DNA of 56,465 bases, taken from assembly GCA_937879875.1 (NCBI GenBank), contig CALFMN010000058.1, positions 1-56,465 on the forward strand, given 5' to 3'. Each line of letters starts with the position of its first letter. The stretch's first letter is position 1. This DNA is from an uncultured Chloroflexota bacterium (lineage in GTDB: Bacteria > Chloroflexota > Dehalococcoidia > CAUJGQ01). This document shows, piece after piece, positions 39,289-47,798 of the stretch. The notes below the pieces were generated by a model. The model was not told the DNA's origin. It ran no database searches and saw only the letters and a list, made by a program, of their open reading frames with translations. Both the position numbers and the translations under genes were made by a program.

Positions 39289-39837
39289 CTATTCCTGCTT
39301 GCCAGCGACGATCTCCAGCGTGATCTCGACTTTCTCGCCGACATACTTGGCGCCGGTGTCCAGCGCCGCGTTCCACGAGAGGTTCCAGTCATCGCGGTTG
39401 ATCGTCGTGCCGGCACGGAAGCCAGCGCGGAGCTGGCCGCTGAACGGATGCTTGCCCTGGCCAAGATACTGCGTGTCGAGCGTCACCGGGCGGCTGATGC
39501 CGTGCATGGAGAGGTCGCCGGCGATCTTCCAGCGCGAGTCGCTGACCTTCTCGACCTTCGTGCTCTTGAAGGTGATCTGCGGATACTTCTCGGCATCAAA
39601 AAACTGGTCGCTCATCATATGGCCGAGGAGCCGGTCGTTCTTGATGTCGATGCTCTTGACGTCGATTGCCGCGCTGACGGCGGAGCTGGCCGGGTCGGCC
39701 TCGTTCAGCGCGATCGTGCCTTCGACGTTGGCAAACCGGCCTTTGAAGAGAGCCATCGCCATGTACTCAACCGAGAAGATAGCGCTGGAGTGGACGGCGT
39801 CGATCGACCAGGTGCTGATGGCGGTCTGTGTGGTCAT
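39289..39837 (-). CDS. YceI family protein
   Basis: A 182-residue lipocalin-like protein: WSIDAVHSSAIFSVEYMAMA, FKGRFANVEGTIALNE, SIDIKNDRLLGHMMSDQFFD, PQITFKSTKVE, DLSMHGISRPVTLD and INRDDWNLSWNAAL. These are YceI hallmarks (polyisoprenoid-binding beta-barrel). No signal peptide is visible from ATG 39837, so it may be cytoplasmic, as in many non-proteobacterial members. GGAGA precedes the start. Confidence 0.88.
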   Translation of the reverse strand: MTTQTAISTWSIDAVHSSAIFSVEYMAMALFKGRFANVEGTIALNEADPASSAVSAAIDVKSIDIKNDRLLGHMMSDQFFDAEKYPQITFKSTKVEKVSDSRWKIAGDLSMHGISRPVTLDTQYLGQGKHPFSGQLRAGFRAGTTINRDDWNLSWNAALDTGAKYVGEKVEITLEIVAGKQE

Positions 39838-39970
39838 GCCTGTCTCCTGCTGCGGACTGGATTGCGGCGAAAGTCGTTGCGGTAGCAACGGCCAGTCGCT
39901 CACGGGCAGTGTACGCGATCGAGCATGAAAAAGGTAAGTGCCTTACTGCAAGTTCGTAGCAAACGACCGG

Positions 39971-40144
39971 CCCTCACCCCCGTCCCCTCTCCCAATCCTG
40001 GGCGAGGGCGATCCTGGGGAGTACGACTCGGACGGAGCCGGGTTAACCCGACGCCCTCTCGACCGAGCACCCCACGGTCGCCCCTTTCTCCCATCGCAAT
40101 GGGGGACCACCCATCGGAGATGTTCAAATCTGGGGGTTAGGGGG
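39971..40144. repeat. Family B C-rich element, near-complete copy
   Basis: About 174 bp bounded by CCCTCACCCCCG and its inverse TGGGGGTTAGGGGG. The core CGATCCTGGGG...GAGCCGGGTTAACC is shared with copies at 12857, 46722 and 56139. It abuts the amidase stop codon at 40145. The rest of 39838-39970 holds nothing recognisable. Confidence 0.6.
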
Positions 40145-41824
40145 CTATCCCCCGAGCGCCGTGAAGCTGACGGCCGGCTCAACGCGGCGAATCGCATGCG
40201 GATCGAGGGGCCGCAGGGCGCGCAGCACGCCTTCGAGCGCCAGCGTTGCCTCGGGAACGCACTCCTCGTCGAGCGTCACGCCGGCAAGCGCCGCGCGCTG
40301 GCGCACGGTTTCTTCGGTCGCCGGTTCGTGCACGACGGCGGCGAGGTTCGCCACAGGCTCGGATGGGGCGCTGGCGGGCGGAGGCGTTTCCGCGTCAGGC
40401 GCGTCGAGCGAGGCCGCCAGGGCGGCGTCGAGATCGGGGTGGCGCCGATGCCAGTCGGTGGCCTGCTGGAAGGCGTGCGCCACACGCAGCACCGTCGCCT
40501 CCTCAAACGGCCGGCCGGAGATCGTCAGGCTGACCGGCAGACCGCGTTTGGAGACGCCGCTGGGGATGGCGATCGCGGGCAGGCCGGTCATGTTGAAGGC
40601 GCCGTTGTAGTTCGGCCCGCGCCGGAATGAGGGCGCGATCGATTCGGCGTAGGTTCCGGCGTCGCCCTGCATAGGCGAGGTGAGCAGCACATCGTAAGAG
40701 CGCATCGCCTCGGCGTAGGCCGAACGCAGGATGCTGCGCGCCCGCTGCGCCTGCACATATTCGTTCGCGCTGAACAGGGCGCCGCTGAGCAGACGGTTGC
40801 GCAGCGGCGTCGGATACTTTTCCGGCGTCTCGGCGAGGTCGCGCGCGTGGTAGGCGTAGGCCTCGGGAAACATGACGCCGAGCAGGGCGCCGGCCAGTTC
40901 GGCGCCGGGAATGGTGATCTCCTCCACCGTGGCGCCCAGGCCGCGCAACACCTCGGCGGCGGCATAGATGCCGGCCTTCGCCTCGTCGCCGAGCTGGTCG
41001 TGGAAGAAGTTGGTCGGAATCGCGGCGCGCAGCCCCTTCACGCCCGCGTTCAGTGGCGCCGTGCAGTCTTCGACCGGCTGCGTGGCGGCCGCAGGGTCGC
41101 GCGGGTCGTGGCCGGCGAGCGCGTTGAGCAGGATCGCGCAATCTTCCGCCGTGCGCGCCATCGGGCCGGCGTGGTCCAATGTCCAGGCGAGCGTGACGAT
41201 GCCGTAGCGGCTGACGCGGCCGTAGGTCGGCTTGAGGCCGGAGATGCCGCAGAACGCCGCCGGGCCGCGGATGCTGCCGCCCGTGTCCGTGCCGATCGCG
41301 CCGAGCGTGAGGCCCGCGGCCAGCGCCGCGCCGCTGCCGCTGCTGGAGCCGCCGGGGATGTGCGCCGGGTTCCAGGGGTTGCGGGCGGGCTTGAGCAGAT
41401 GACCGGGTGGCTGCAGGCCGAGCGCGAACTCGTGCGTGCTGAGCTTGCCGAGCATCACCGTGCCGGCGCCCTGCCAGCGTTCCACCACGGCGGCATCGAC
41501 CTCCGGCAGCCAGTCTTCGTGCACGGCGGAGCCGCAGGTCGTGCGGATGCCCTTCGTCATCACGATGTCTTTGTAGGCGATCGGAATGCCGAGCAGCGGC
41601 GAGACGGTTTCTGCCCCGCCGCTGGCGAAGATCGCCTCGGCGCGGCGGGCCTGCTCCAGCGCGGTCTCCGGCGTGAGCGTAACGTAGGGCACGAGCTTGT
41701 CCTGCACGCGGCGGGTACGCTCCAGCAGCGCCTCGGTCAGCTCGACCGGCGACAGCTCTTTGCGGCGGAACAGTTCCCCCGCCTCGCGGATCGAGAGGTA
41801 CGCCAGCTCGGTTGCCTGCACCAT
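40145..41824 (-). CDS. Amidase-signature enzyme with GatC-like C-terminal extension
   Basis: A 559-residue amidase-signature protein with the Ser-cisSer-Lys triad: IPIAYKDIV (Lys85), PGGSSSGSGAALAAG (Ser160), GTDTGGSIRGPAAFCG (Ser184), then GLKPTYGRVSRYG. The first ~460 residues resemble GatA and general amidases. The last ~90 residues are unusual: after a Pro-rich linker they read EETVRQRAALAGVTLDEECV...LEGVLRALRPLD, ending VEPAVSF, similar in layout to GatC/AtzG/DUF4089 small subunits. It hydrolyses an amide; the substrate is unknown and it need not be the tRNA amidotransferase. Confidence 0.85.
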   Translation of the reverse strand: MVQATELAYLSIREAGELFRRKELSPVELTEALLERTRRVQDKLVPYVTLTPETALEQARRAEAIFASGGAETVSPLLGIPIAYKDIVMTKGIRTTCGSAVHEDWLPEVDAAVVERWQGAGTVMLGKLSTHEFALGLQPPGHLLKPARNPWNPAHIPGGSSSGSGAALAAGLTLGAIGTDTGGSIRGPAAFCGISGLKPTYGRVSRYGIVTLAWTLDHAGPMARTAEDCAILLNALAGHDPRDPAAATQPVEDCTAPLNAGVKGLRAAIPTNFFHDQLGDEAKAGIYAAAEVLRGLGATVEEITIPGAELAGALLGVMFPEAYAYHARDLAETPEKYPTPLRNRLLSGALFSANEYVQAQRARSILRSAYAEAMRSYDVLLTSPMQGDAGTYAESIAPSFRRGPNYNGAFNMTGLPAIAIPSGVSKRGLPVSLTISGRPFEEATVLRVAHAFQQATDWHRRHPDLDAALAASLDAPDAETPPPASAPSEPVANLAAVVHEPATEETVRQRAALAGVTLDEECVPEATLALEGVLRALRPLDPHAIRRVEPAVSFTALGG

Positions 41825-41914
41825 CGCCCCTTACTCCCGTGGCTTCAGCCTGCCGTTACCGGCCGAGTGTACACCGCGCGGGTCATGAGCGGAGTGCGAG
41901 CAAAGCGGCCGGGC

Positions 41915-42853
41915 TCAGTAGCACTGCTCGGACCAGCGGATCTTGCCATCGGCGGTGAGGAAGATGTAGAGGCTTCCAGAGTCGCCCCAGATCACTGCGG
42001 ATTTGTCAGACGGCCAGAAGTGGGTGGAAGCGGGCAACAGCGGCTCGGGCGTATTCACATAGGCGAATGGACGGTTCAAGGCTGCCTCATTGCTGCCGAG
42101 CACGCAGAGGAAGCGATCGTCCGGAAACTCCGGATTCTGCACCCAATACGGCCGACCACCGATCTTGATGCCCTCGATTTCGAATACACGGGCGCGAAAC
42201 CACTGCTCGAAATGGTCCTCGGGGTACGTGTAATCCACCGTACGGAGGATCTCACCGTAGTAGGGCGCCAGCGTCCATGCTGTCTCCGGCACGTCTGCCG
42301 CAGCGATGAGGTCGTCGAGGCCGGCTGGCAGCCAGTGGAAGGCGAAGGCGGCGGGATCGTCGTGATAGCCGCCGTTCGGCACGGTCTGATCGCCGAAGAG
42401 CAGCAGTAGCTCGCCCGGCAGCGGGCCGGTGATGTCGAGCGAGTCGAAGAAGTTGAACTGGGCGATGAACGTCATCGGCTCGCCGGCGGCCGTACGCGGC
42501 CACGGCCGTTCGCGCGGCCAGCAGGGAAGCCCGCCCGTCTTTGTGACGTCGCGCCGCGCCGGCTCGCCCTTGCCCAGCACGAACACATCCGTTGGCAGCG
42601 GGTTGCGGAATGGCACCTGCTCACGCAGCTCCTCGCGCTCCTGGACGAGCATCGCAACGTGCAGCGGCCCGGTGATCGAGTCGGTGTGCGGAAGGGCCAT
42701 CTCGACCCAATCAGCGATCTCCGAATAGTCGCGTGGCGGCCGTCCGTGGTCGCGCTCAAACCACTGCGGCACCAGTTGCCGGATCTCCTCGCGCAGCATC
42801 TCGATGGGGAACAAGGCCTTCCAGCGCTCGATGTCGACCGGCTCATGAATCAT
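41915..42853 (-). CDS. YwqG-like DUF1963 protein
   Basis: A 312-residue protein with the DUF1963/YwqG pattern: TKTGGLPCWPRERPWPRTAAGEPMTFIAQFNF (GG.P......WP....G.P..F..Q), LLLFGDQ, PEDHFEQWF, KIGGRPYWVQNPE and a C-terminal DSGSLYIFL strand. Function is unknown for this family. ATG 42853 (MIHEPVDIERWKALFPIEM) is preferred; the frame is open upstream. The gene follows the methyltransferase stop by about 50 bases on the same strand. Confidence 0.75.
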   Translation of the reverse strand: MIHEPVDIERWKALFPIEMLREEIRQLVPQWFERDHGRPPRDYSEIADWVEMALPHTDSITGPLHVAMLVQEREELREQVPFRNPLPTDVFVLGKGEPARRDVTKTGGLPCWPRERPWPRTAAGEPMTFIAQFNFFDSLDITGPLPGELLLLFGDQTVPNGGYHDDPAAFAFHWLPAGLDDLIAAADVPETAWTLAPYYGEILRTVDYTYPEDHFEQWFRARVFEIEGIKIGGRPYWVQNPEFPDDRFLCVLGSNEAALNRPFAYVNTPEPLLPASTHFWPSDKSAVIWGDSGSLYIFLTADGKIRWSEQCY

Positions 42854-42903
42854 GTGCACCGCCCAGATTGCCCCAATCCGCTCATGGTGTACCAGCCAGT
42901 CGG

Positions 42904-43713
42904 TCAGGTCGGGCGCGTGGCCCGCAGGGAGAACATCAGCGGCATGTGCTGCGGGCCGGGCAGGCGCCACCAGCCCTCGGCGTCGCGCTCCATGAACGTG
43001 AAGTAGTTGTGGTAGCAGTAGGGAAATTCGTGCAGGAACTGGATCTGCAGGCCGTTGTCGATCAACGCGTCGATGATCTCGCCCAGCGGATGGTTCCAGG
43101 CGTACTCGGTCGTGTGCAGCAGCTTCGCATTCGGGTCGGCGTACGATGCGGTCACTTCGAAGCGGTAGGGCTCGTCGCGATGGAAGTAGCTGTACGTCAG
43201 CCGCGGCTCGGTGTCGCCGGGCTGTTCGCCGTACATGTACAGCAGCGGATGCGCATCCTGCACGTAGAAGCTGCCGCCGGGCCGCAGGAAGTGCGCGACG
43301 ACCGCGGCCCAGCGGCGAATGTCGGGCAGCCAGCACAGGGCGCCGCGGCCGGTGTACACCACGTCGAACGTTCCGGCGAGGTTCGCCGGCAGGTCATCGA
43401 TCGTCGATTGCACAAAGCGTGCGGGCAGGCCGCACTCGGCCGCGATCGTGCGTGCGGCGGCGATCGCCGCGCCGGAGAAGTCGGCGCCGGTGATGCTCGC
43501 GCCCTCGCGTGCCCACGAAAGCGTGTCGAGGCCGAAGTGGCACTGCAAATGCAGCAGCGTCTTGCCCTGTACGTTCCCGACCTCGGCGCGGTCGAGCGCA
43601 TTCAGTTTGGACTGGCCGGCCCTGAACGCGGCAAGGCCGTACGCCTCGATGCCGGGATGGATGCGGGCCAGCTCGTCCCAGTGTGCGAGGTTCGCGCGGA
43701 TGAACTCGTTCAT
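42904..43713 (-). CDS. Class I SAM-dependent methyltransferase
   Basis: A 269-residue Rossmann-fold methyltransferase: GKTLLHLQCHFGLDTLSWAR (motif I, here LQCHFG in place of the usual GxGxG), GADFSGAAIAAAR (motif II acid), FDVVYTGRGALCWLPDIRRW (motif IV) and FLRPGGSFYVQDAHPLLY. The HLQCHFGLDTLSWAR form is a known subfamily. The substrate is unknown. It is upstream of the DUF1963 gene and probably cotranscribed. Confidence 0.88.
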   Translation of the reverse strand: MNEFIRANLAHWDELARIHPGIEAYGLAAFRAGQSKLNALDRAEVGNVQGKTLLHLQCHFGLDTLSWAREGASITGADFSGAAIAAARTIAAECGLPARFVQSTIDDLPANLAGTFDVVYTGRGALCWLPDIRRWAAVVAHFLRPGGSFYVQDAHPLLYMYGEQPGDTEPRLTYSYFHRDEPYRFEVTASYADPNAKLLHTTEYAWNHPLGEIIDALIDNGLQIQFLHEFPYCYHNYFTFMERDAEGWWRLPGPQHMPLMFSLRATRPT

Positions 43714-43830
43714 AGACCATAGCCTACGTGCGGCGGGCAGGCATTGCCAGCGGGGCGTCGGTCGCGACTACCTGCGCCGCCCGCGGCGCCCTGTCGGGGC
43801 GATAGCTGCCGTCCACGGGCAGCGAAGCCG

Positions 43831-44418
43831 CTACGCCGGCTGCCGCGACCAGCGCGGTTCGAAGTATTCATCCGTGACTTCGATTGCGGACGCCGCGCTG
43901 AGATTGTCAGGAAAGACGATGAGGTTGTTGCCGCGCCGCGTGGCGGAAGGCACAATGATCGCCTCTGCGCCCTGGCCGAGCGCGGCTTCCGCGACGCGGC
44001 GGGGCGTCTCCCATGCCTCATGGTGGCATGGATCGCGGTCATGGTCGTCCGGCTCCTTCAGAAGGTCTTCCAGCGCCAGGGCGAGCAGTGCAGGATTGCT
44101 GCAGTCGATCACGCGCTCAAGCCGGACCCGCAGCTTCGTGAAGCGTCGATTCTTCGGCGGCCAGTCTCCAGCCTCGTACTGCCGGGCGACCTCGAGAATC
44201 GCCGTGGACTCGGCAAAGGCGAGGTAGAGGGCAGGCCAAACGGTTCCGCTGGCGGAACAGTCCGCGGCGCGGTGAAACCGCCCCGAAAACCGGCGCGAGC
44301 CTTCGTACGAACCGGCCGGATAGAGACGATTGTGACCACGCCAGCACTGGCCCTGCCACGGCCCGGCCGGGCAACGCACGATGGCTTTTGCGGGATTCCA
44401 GTCGCGCGGCGGGGTCAC
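43831..44418 (-). CDS. RES-domain toxin
   Basis: A 195-residue RES toxin: CWRGHNRLYP (the R of the motif, Arg27), SGRF.., ALYLAFAESTAILEVAR (Glu70), IIVPSATRRGNNLIVF (the Ser). RES toxins are NAD+-depleting ADP-ribosyltransferase-fold enzymes. The antitoxin gene lies 12 bases upstream on the same strand. The order antitoxin then toxin is the usual one for Xre/RES pairs. Confidence 0.82.
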   Translation of the reverse strand: MTPPRDWNPAKAIVRCPAGPWQGQCWRGHNRLYPAGSYEGSRRFSGRFHRAADCSASGTVWPALYLAFAESTAILEVARQYEAGDWPPKNRRFTKLRVRLERVIDCSNPALLALALEDLLKEPDDHDRDPCHHEAWETPRRVAEAALGQGAEAIIVPSATRRGNNLIVFPDNLSAASAIEVTDEYFEPRWSRQPA

Positions 44419-44430
44419 GCGCGCATCGTG

Positions 44431-44787
44431 CTACGTGAAGAAACCCTCGTCAAGCGCGATCAGCGCGGCTTCGACGCGATCGAACCTGCCGGCCATCAGC
44501 GCTTCGATCGGCTTCAGTCCACCCAGATAGCGGTTGTCGGCGTGAAGCCAAACGCGCAACGCCGCGTCATCATCCTCTCCGAACGAGCGGAGGAGCTTGT
44601 TCAGCAGCGCGCCCAGCGCCTCCACCCGCGCACGGGCGGCGATCTGCGGGTATGTTCCCTCGCGCCAGCGCGCGAGGCTCCGCGGAGGCACCCCCGCGAC
44701 CACGGCCAATGCGCCATCTGCCACGCCGAGCGCATTCCAACGATCGAAAAGGGCCGCAAGCACCCGCTCGATCTGGATATTCGCCAT
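44431..44787 (-). CDS. Xre/ParS-type antitoxin (DUF2384, MbcA-like)
   Basis: A 118-residue antitoxin. The N-terminal Xre-like helices (ALFDRWNALGVADGALAVVAGVPPRSLARWREG) should bind the operator. The C-terminal toxin-binding domain has RVWLHADNRYLGGLKPIEAL, then GRFDRVEAAL, the DUF2384 signature that plugs the RES active site. GGGAGG lies 9 bases before ATG 44787. The promoter at 44833-44861 reads into it. Confidence 0.85.
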   Translation of the reverse strand: MANIQIERVLAALFDRWNALGVADGALAVVAGVPPRSLARWREGTYPQIAARARVEALGALLNKLLRSFGEDDDAALRVWLHADNRYLGGLKPIEALMAGRFDRVEAALIALDEGFFT

Positions 44788-44832
44788 GGGGTTCGCCTCC
44801 CAATGAATCTGAGGAGCGATTACCTCATGCTG

Positions 44833-44861
44833 ATGCTAGCGAGAAGGGCCGGATTTGGCAA
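44833..44861 (-). promoter_or_regulatory. Promoter of the Xre/RES operon
   Basis: On the minus strand TTGCCA (complement of 44856-44861) and TAGCAT (complement of 44833-44838) are 17 bases apart, 46 bases before the antitoxin ATG. ATGCTGATGCTAGC around the -10 may hold an autoregulatory site. Confidence 0.6.
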
Positions 44862-44970
44862 CATTCTTTGGCGCCAAAGTCGGTCTGTGTTGTGCGCTTC
44901 GCTACGGCGGCCGCGCGTGCCCGCGACGTCCCGAGTCAATGGCAAGCAAGCGAAGGTGTTGCGGCAGTGG

Positions 44971-46578
44971 CTATGCCGCCCGCGCCGCCCTGTCGGGGCG
45001 GTAGATGCCGTCCACGGGAGCCGGCAGCAGGCCGGCCTCGACCACGCGCAGGAAGGCCTGCACGGCGGGCGGATAGAGATGCGTGCCCGACTCCTCTTGC
45101 AGGATCGCCAGCGCCTGCTCGCGCGGCAGGCCGCGGCGGTAGGGCCGGTCGGAGATCAGCGCATCGAAGGTGTCGGCCACGGCGATGATGCGCGCCTCAA
45201 GCGGAATCGCCTCACCCGCCAGACCGTGCGGATAGCCCGTGCCGTTCAGCCGCTCGTGGTGGGCGATCAGGATCTCGGCCTCGCGGCGCAGCTTGCCTAC
45301 CCGCTCCAGAATGGCCAGGCCAAGCTGCGGGTGCGTCTTCATCACCTCCCACTCGCCGTCGTCCAGCGGACCGGGCTTGAGCAAGATCGCATCGGGGATG
45401 CGGATTTTGCCGATGTCGTGCAGCAGACCGGCGCGGGCCAGCACGCGCAGTGTGGGATACGAGAGCCCCAGCTCGCGGCCGATCGCCACCGATACTTCCG
45501 CCACGCGCACCGTATGGCCCTTCGTCTCCGGGTCCTTGGCCTCGGTCGCTGCCGCCAGCAGCGCCAGCTCTTCCACGTTCTCCAGCTCGATGCCGAGGCT
45601 CACCTGCAGGCCCAGCGCCCCCTCGAGAATGCGCCGCACGGGCTGGCCGCGGCGATACTCGTGCAGCATGGTGGCCAGCGCCAGGGTGACGGCAGCCAGC
45701 ATCAGCGCGTGATATTCCCACCAGGCCAGCGTCCAAACGTCGGCCCGCAGCATCGAATACTGCGCCTGGGCAAGCAGCAGAAAGGAGATCACCAGCGCTC
45801 CTTGCAGCGGCAGCCGCGTCCTGCGGTAGCTGCGGTACTGCTGCCCGGCGGCGAAGAGCAAGATCGCCGCGCTGATCGCCGCGATGATGTCCATGCCGGG
45901 GTGTCGCAAGAGCGGCGTTCCGTCGAACAGCGAGGCGTGGGCGAAGGCGAGCACGGCGTACAGCACGAGCCCCCCCACCACGACGACGACCGCGGCCGCC
46001 GGCCGGAACGGCACGCGCCAGCCGGCCGGCGAGACGAAGCGCAACGAAGCGATGCCGAAGAAAAACGCCGGCACCAGCAGGCTCAGAAAGGCCGAAATGC
46101 CCACGACCGCGGCGGAGTGGTCCATGCTGCCCATGCCGCCGTAGCTGTCGTAGGATATGCCGGGCATGTCATCCGGCATGCCGGCGCCGGGGCCGCTCAA
46201 GGAGCCGGTGTAGGTATAGCCGAGGAAGGTGTGGGTTTCAGCCTGCGGCGCCGCGTGACCGCTGTCGAAGATGAAGCCGGGCGTGGCCAGGGCGTGGACG
46301 GTGAAGAGCCCGCCCATCGCCAGAAAGCCGAGCGCGAGGCAGAGCACGCGGAACTGCTCGATCTGCAGCGCCGCCCAGGTGACCAGCGCCGCGACCCCGA
46401 AGGCGAGCAGCGAGACGATCGTCACGATCTGGACGTGGCGCAACGGCGCCGCCAGGATGAGGTTCTGCCGCGGGTGCGCGAGCAGCCAGAGCAGCATTGC
46501 GCCGGGCAGGACGGTGAATAACACCGCGATCAGCGTATGCCGTCGCAGTTCGCGCACGGAGGCGGGCGTGAGCAACAT
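44971..46578 (-). CDS. Membrane-anchored HD-GYP domain phosphodiesterase
   Basis: A 535-residue protein. The N-terminal ~310 residues have about eight hydrophobic segments (HTLIAVLFTVLPGAMLLWLL; VQIVTIVSLLAFGVAALVTW; VGISAFLSLLVPAFFFGIAS; IIAAISAAILLFAAG), a sensor-like membrane domain. The C-terminal HD-GYP domain has KGHTVRVAEVSVAIG, LLHDIGKIRIPD (His/Asp 387-388), MKTHPQLG, AHHERLNGTGYPHGL (GYP 448-450) and ADTFDALISDRPYR. All metal ligands of active HD-GYP enzymes are present, so it probably hydrolyses cyclic di-GMP or a related dinucleotide. ATG 46578 was chosen. Confidence 0.88.
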   Translation of the reverse strand: MLLTPASVRELRRHTLIAVLFTVLPGAMLLWLLAHPRQNLILAAPLRHVQIVTIVSLLAFGVAALVTWAALQIEQFRVLCLALGFLAMGGLFTVHALATPGFIFDSGHAAPQAETHTFLGYTYTGSLSGPGAGMPDDMPGISYDSYGGMGSMDHSAAVVGISAFLSLLVPAFFFGIASLRFVSPAGWRVPFRPAAAVVVVVGGLVLYAVLAFAHASLFDGTPLLRHPGMDIIAAISAAILLFAAGQQYRSYRRTRLPLQGALVISFLLLAQAQYSMLRADVWTLAWWEYHALMLAAVTLALATMLHEYRRGQPVRRILEGALGLQVSLGIELENVEELALLAAATEAKDPETKGHTVRVAEVSVAIGRELGLSYPTLRVLARAGLLHDIGKIRIPDAILLKPGPLDDGEWEVMKTHPQLGLAILERVGKLRREAEILIAHHERLNGTGYPHGLAGEAIPLEARIIAVADTFDALISDRPYRRGLPREQALAILQEESGTHLYPPAVQAFLRVVEAGLLPAPVDGIYRPDRAARAA

Positions 46579-46721
46579 CGGGCAGCATCCTTGCCGGTAG
46601 CAACACGCGCCGGCCATGCCGCCGGGCGCGAGGACGACGCCCGCGCAGAGTGCGACCCGCGCTGACGCGTCCCGGGTGAATATCGAACGGCAACGGGCAA
46701 TTATTTAGGGGCGGGGCCTTC

Positions 46722-46860
46722 ATAACCCCCGTCCCCTTCTCTCCCATACACACGAGGACAGGAGATCTGCCGCGTGTGACGAGCAGTATGGGAGAGAAGG
46801 GGCGATCCTGGGGTGCTGAGGCGCAGGGCGTCGGGTTACCCAACCACTGGTGCCGGTTAC
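46722..46860. repeat. Family B C-rich repeat copy
   Basis: CCCCGTCCCCTTCTCTCCCATAC pairs with GTATGGGAGAGAAGGGG around a 37-base loop. CGATCCTGGGGTGC...GTCGGGTTAC follows, as in the other copies. It could also terminate the convergent transcripts. Confidence 0.55.
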
Positions 46861-47593
46861 AGGGCATACTGCGCGCTGGGCGATCAGCGCGTCGCGTTCT
46901 TCGCGGCTACCCACACGCTCCCGCGAGACCTCGACGTCGAGGACTTGCTGCAGATCTGCCGGTTGCACTGGTGGCGCGGGCGCCCTGACTGCTGCGGACC
47001 GCCTCTCGGCAGCCGCTGCTACGCCGCGCCGTTGACCACTGTCTCGCGGACCTCGCGCACCTGGCGGGCCGTCAAGCGCGGCAGCGGCCAACTACCGCTC
47101 TCGCTCGACCGCGCTGTCTGCGGCGCCCGACGTGCCGTTGCGCGAGGCGGTGTTTGACCCGCATGACCCGTTCGCCGCTTCGCTGCGTACCATCGAGTGT
47201 AGCCACCTGCTTGGCTTGCTCACGCCTGGGAGGCGGGCTACTCCCTCCGCGAGCTGAGTGCCATCCTCGGCCGCTCCCACAGCGCCTTGCACCGCGACTT
47301 CACGCGTATCCGCGCCATCTTCCGTGAGGCGACGAGCGAGGAGGGCGGCGATCGTCGCCCCGGAGCTGTTTGAGGACGTCCAGCGCCGGATGGCGCCGGC
47401 GCAGCGGCGGACGGAGCTGGAGCGGGGCCTGATCGAGACCGACGAGGCGATCCAGCAGGTGCGGCAGGACGGGGTGACGGCGAAGGCGGTGCAGCAGACC
47501 CTCGCACGGGTGCATGAACTGTACGCCGCGCTGCAGCCGCACGAGCAGAAGGAACTGATCGGGCCGGGGATCAACGGCGACGTGGCTCCCCAC
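46861..47593 (+). pseudogene. Recombinase debris, including a serine recombinase C-terminal fragment
   Basis: No intact gene is present. In one plus frame, 47366-47580 reads IVAPELFEDVQRRMAPAQRR, TELERGLIETDEAIQQVRQD, then ARVHELYAALQPHEQKELI, like the C-terminal coiled-coil region of a large serine recombinase. Just before it, in another frame, EAGYSLRELSAILGRSHSAL, then HRDFTRIRAIF, resembles a helix-turn-helix. Frames are broken throughout. The debris ends about 60 bases before tRNA-Asn. Confidence 0.45.
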
Positions 47594-47653
47594 ACCGCCG
47601 TTGCAGGGAATCCGACGCTTCAGGCTCTGGCCTGCTCTCCGCCACCAGTCGGG

Positions 47654-47725
47654 CTCCGCGACCAGGATTCGAACCTGGAACCCATCGGTTAACAGCCGAT
47701 TGCTCTACCGTTGAGCTATCGCGGA
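47654..47725 (-). tRNA. tRNA-Asn (GTT)
   Basis: A 72-base cloverleaf on the minus strand: acceptor TCCGCGA/TCGCGGA, D-arm GCTC-AACGGTA-GAGC, anticodon arm ATCGG-CTGTTAA-CCGAT (anticodon GTT), T-arm CCAGG-TTCGAAT-CCTGG and discriminator G. CCA is not encoded. Confidence 0.93.
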
Positions 47726-47798
47726 AGGCGCCAACCGCGGCCGCGCGGCGCGACCACGCGCTTCAATCTATCACACGCGCACCAACGCGGCAAACGCT

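Noticed and set aside
40145..41824. gatA of the tRNA amidotransferase
   Set aside because: No gatB or gatC neighbour, and the C-terminal extension is atypical; kept as a general amidase.
43744..46521. Plus-strand 925-codon open frame
   Set aside because: Spans the antisense of four genes (RES toxin, antitoxin, intergenic DNA and HD-GYP), so it cannot be a single real gene.
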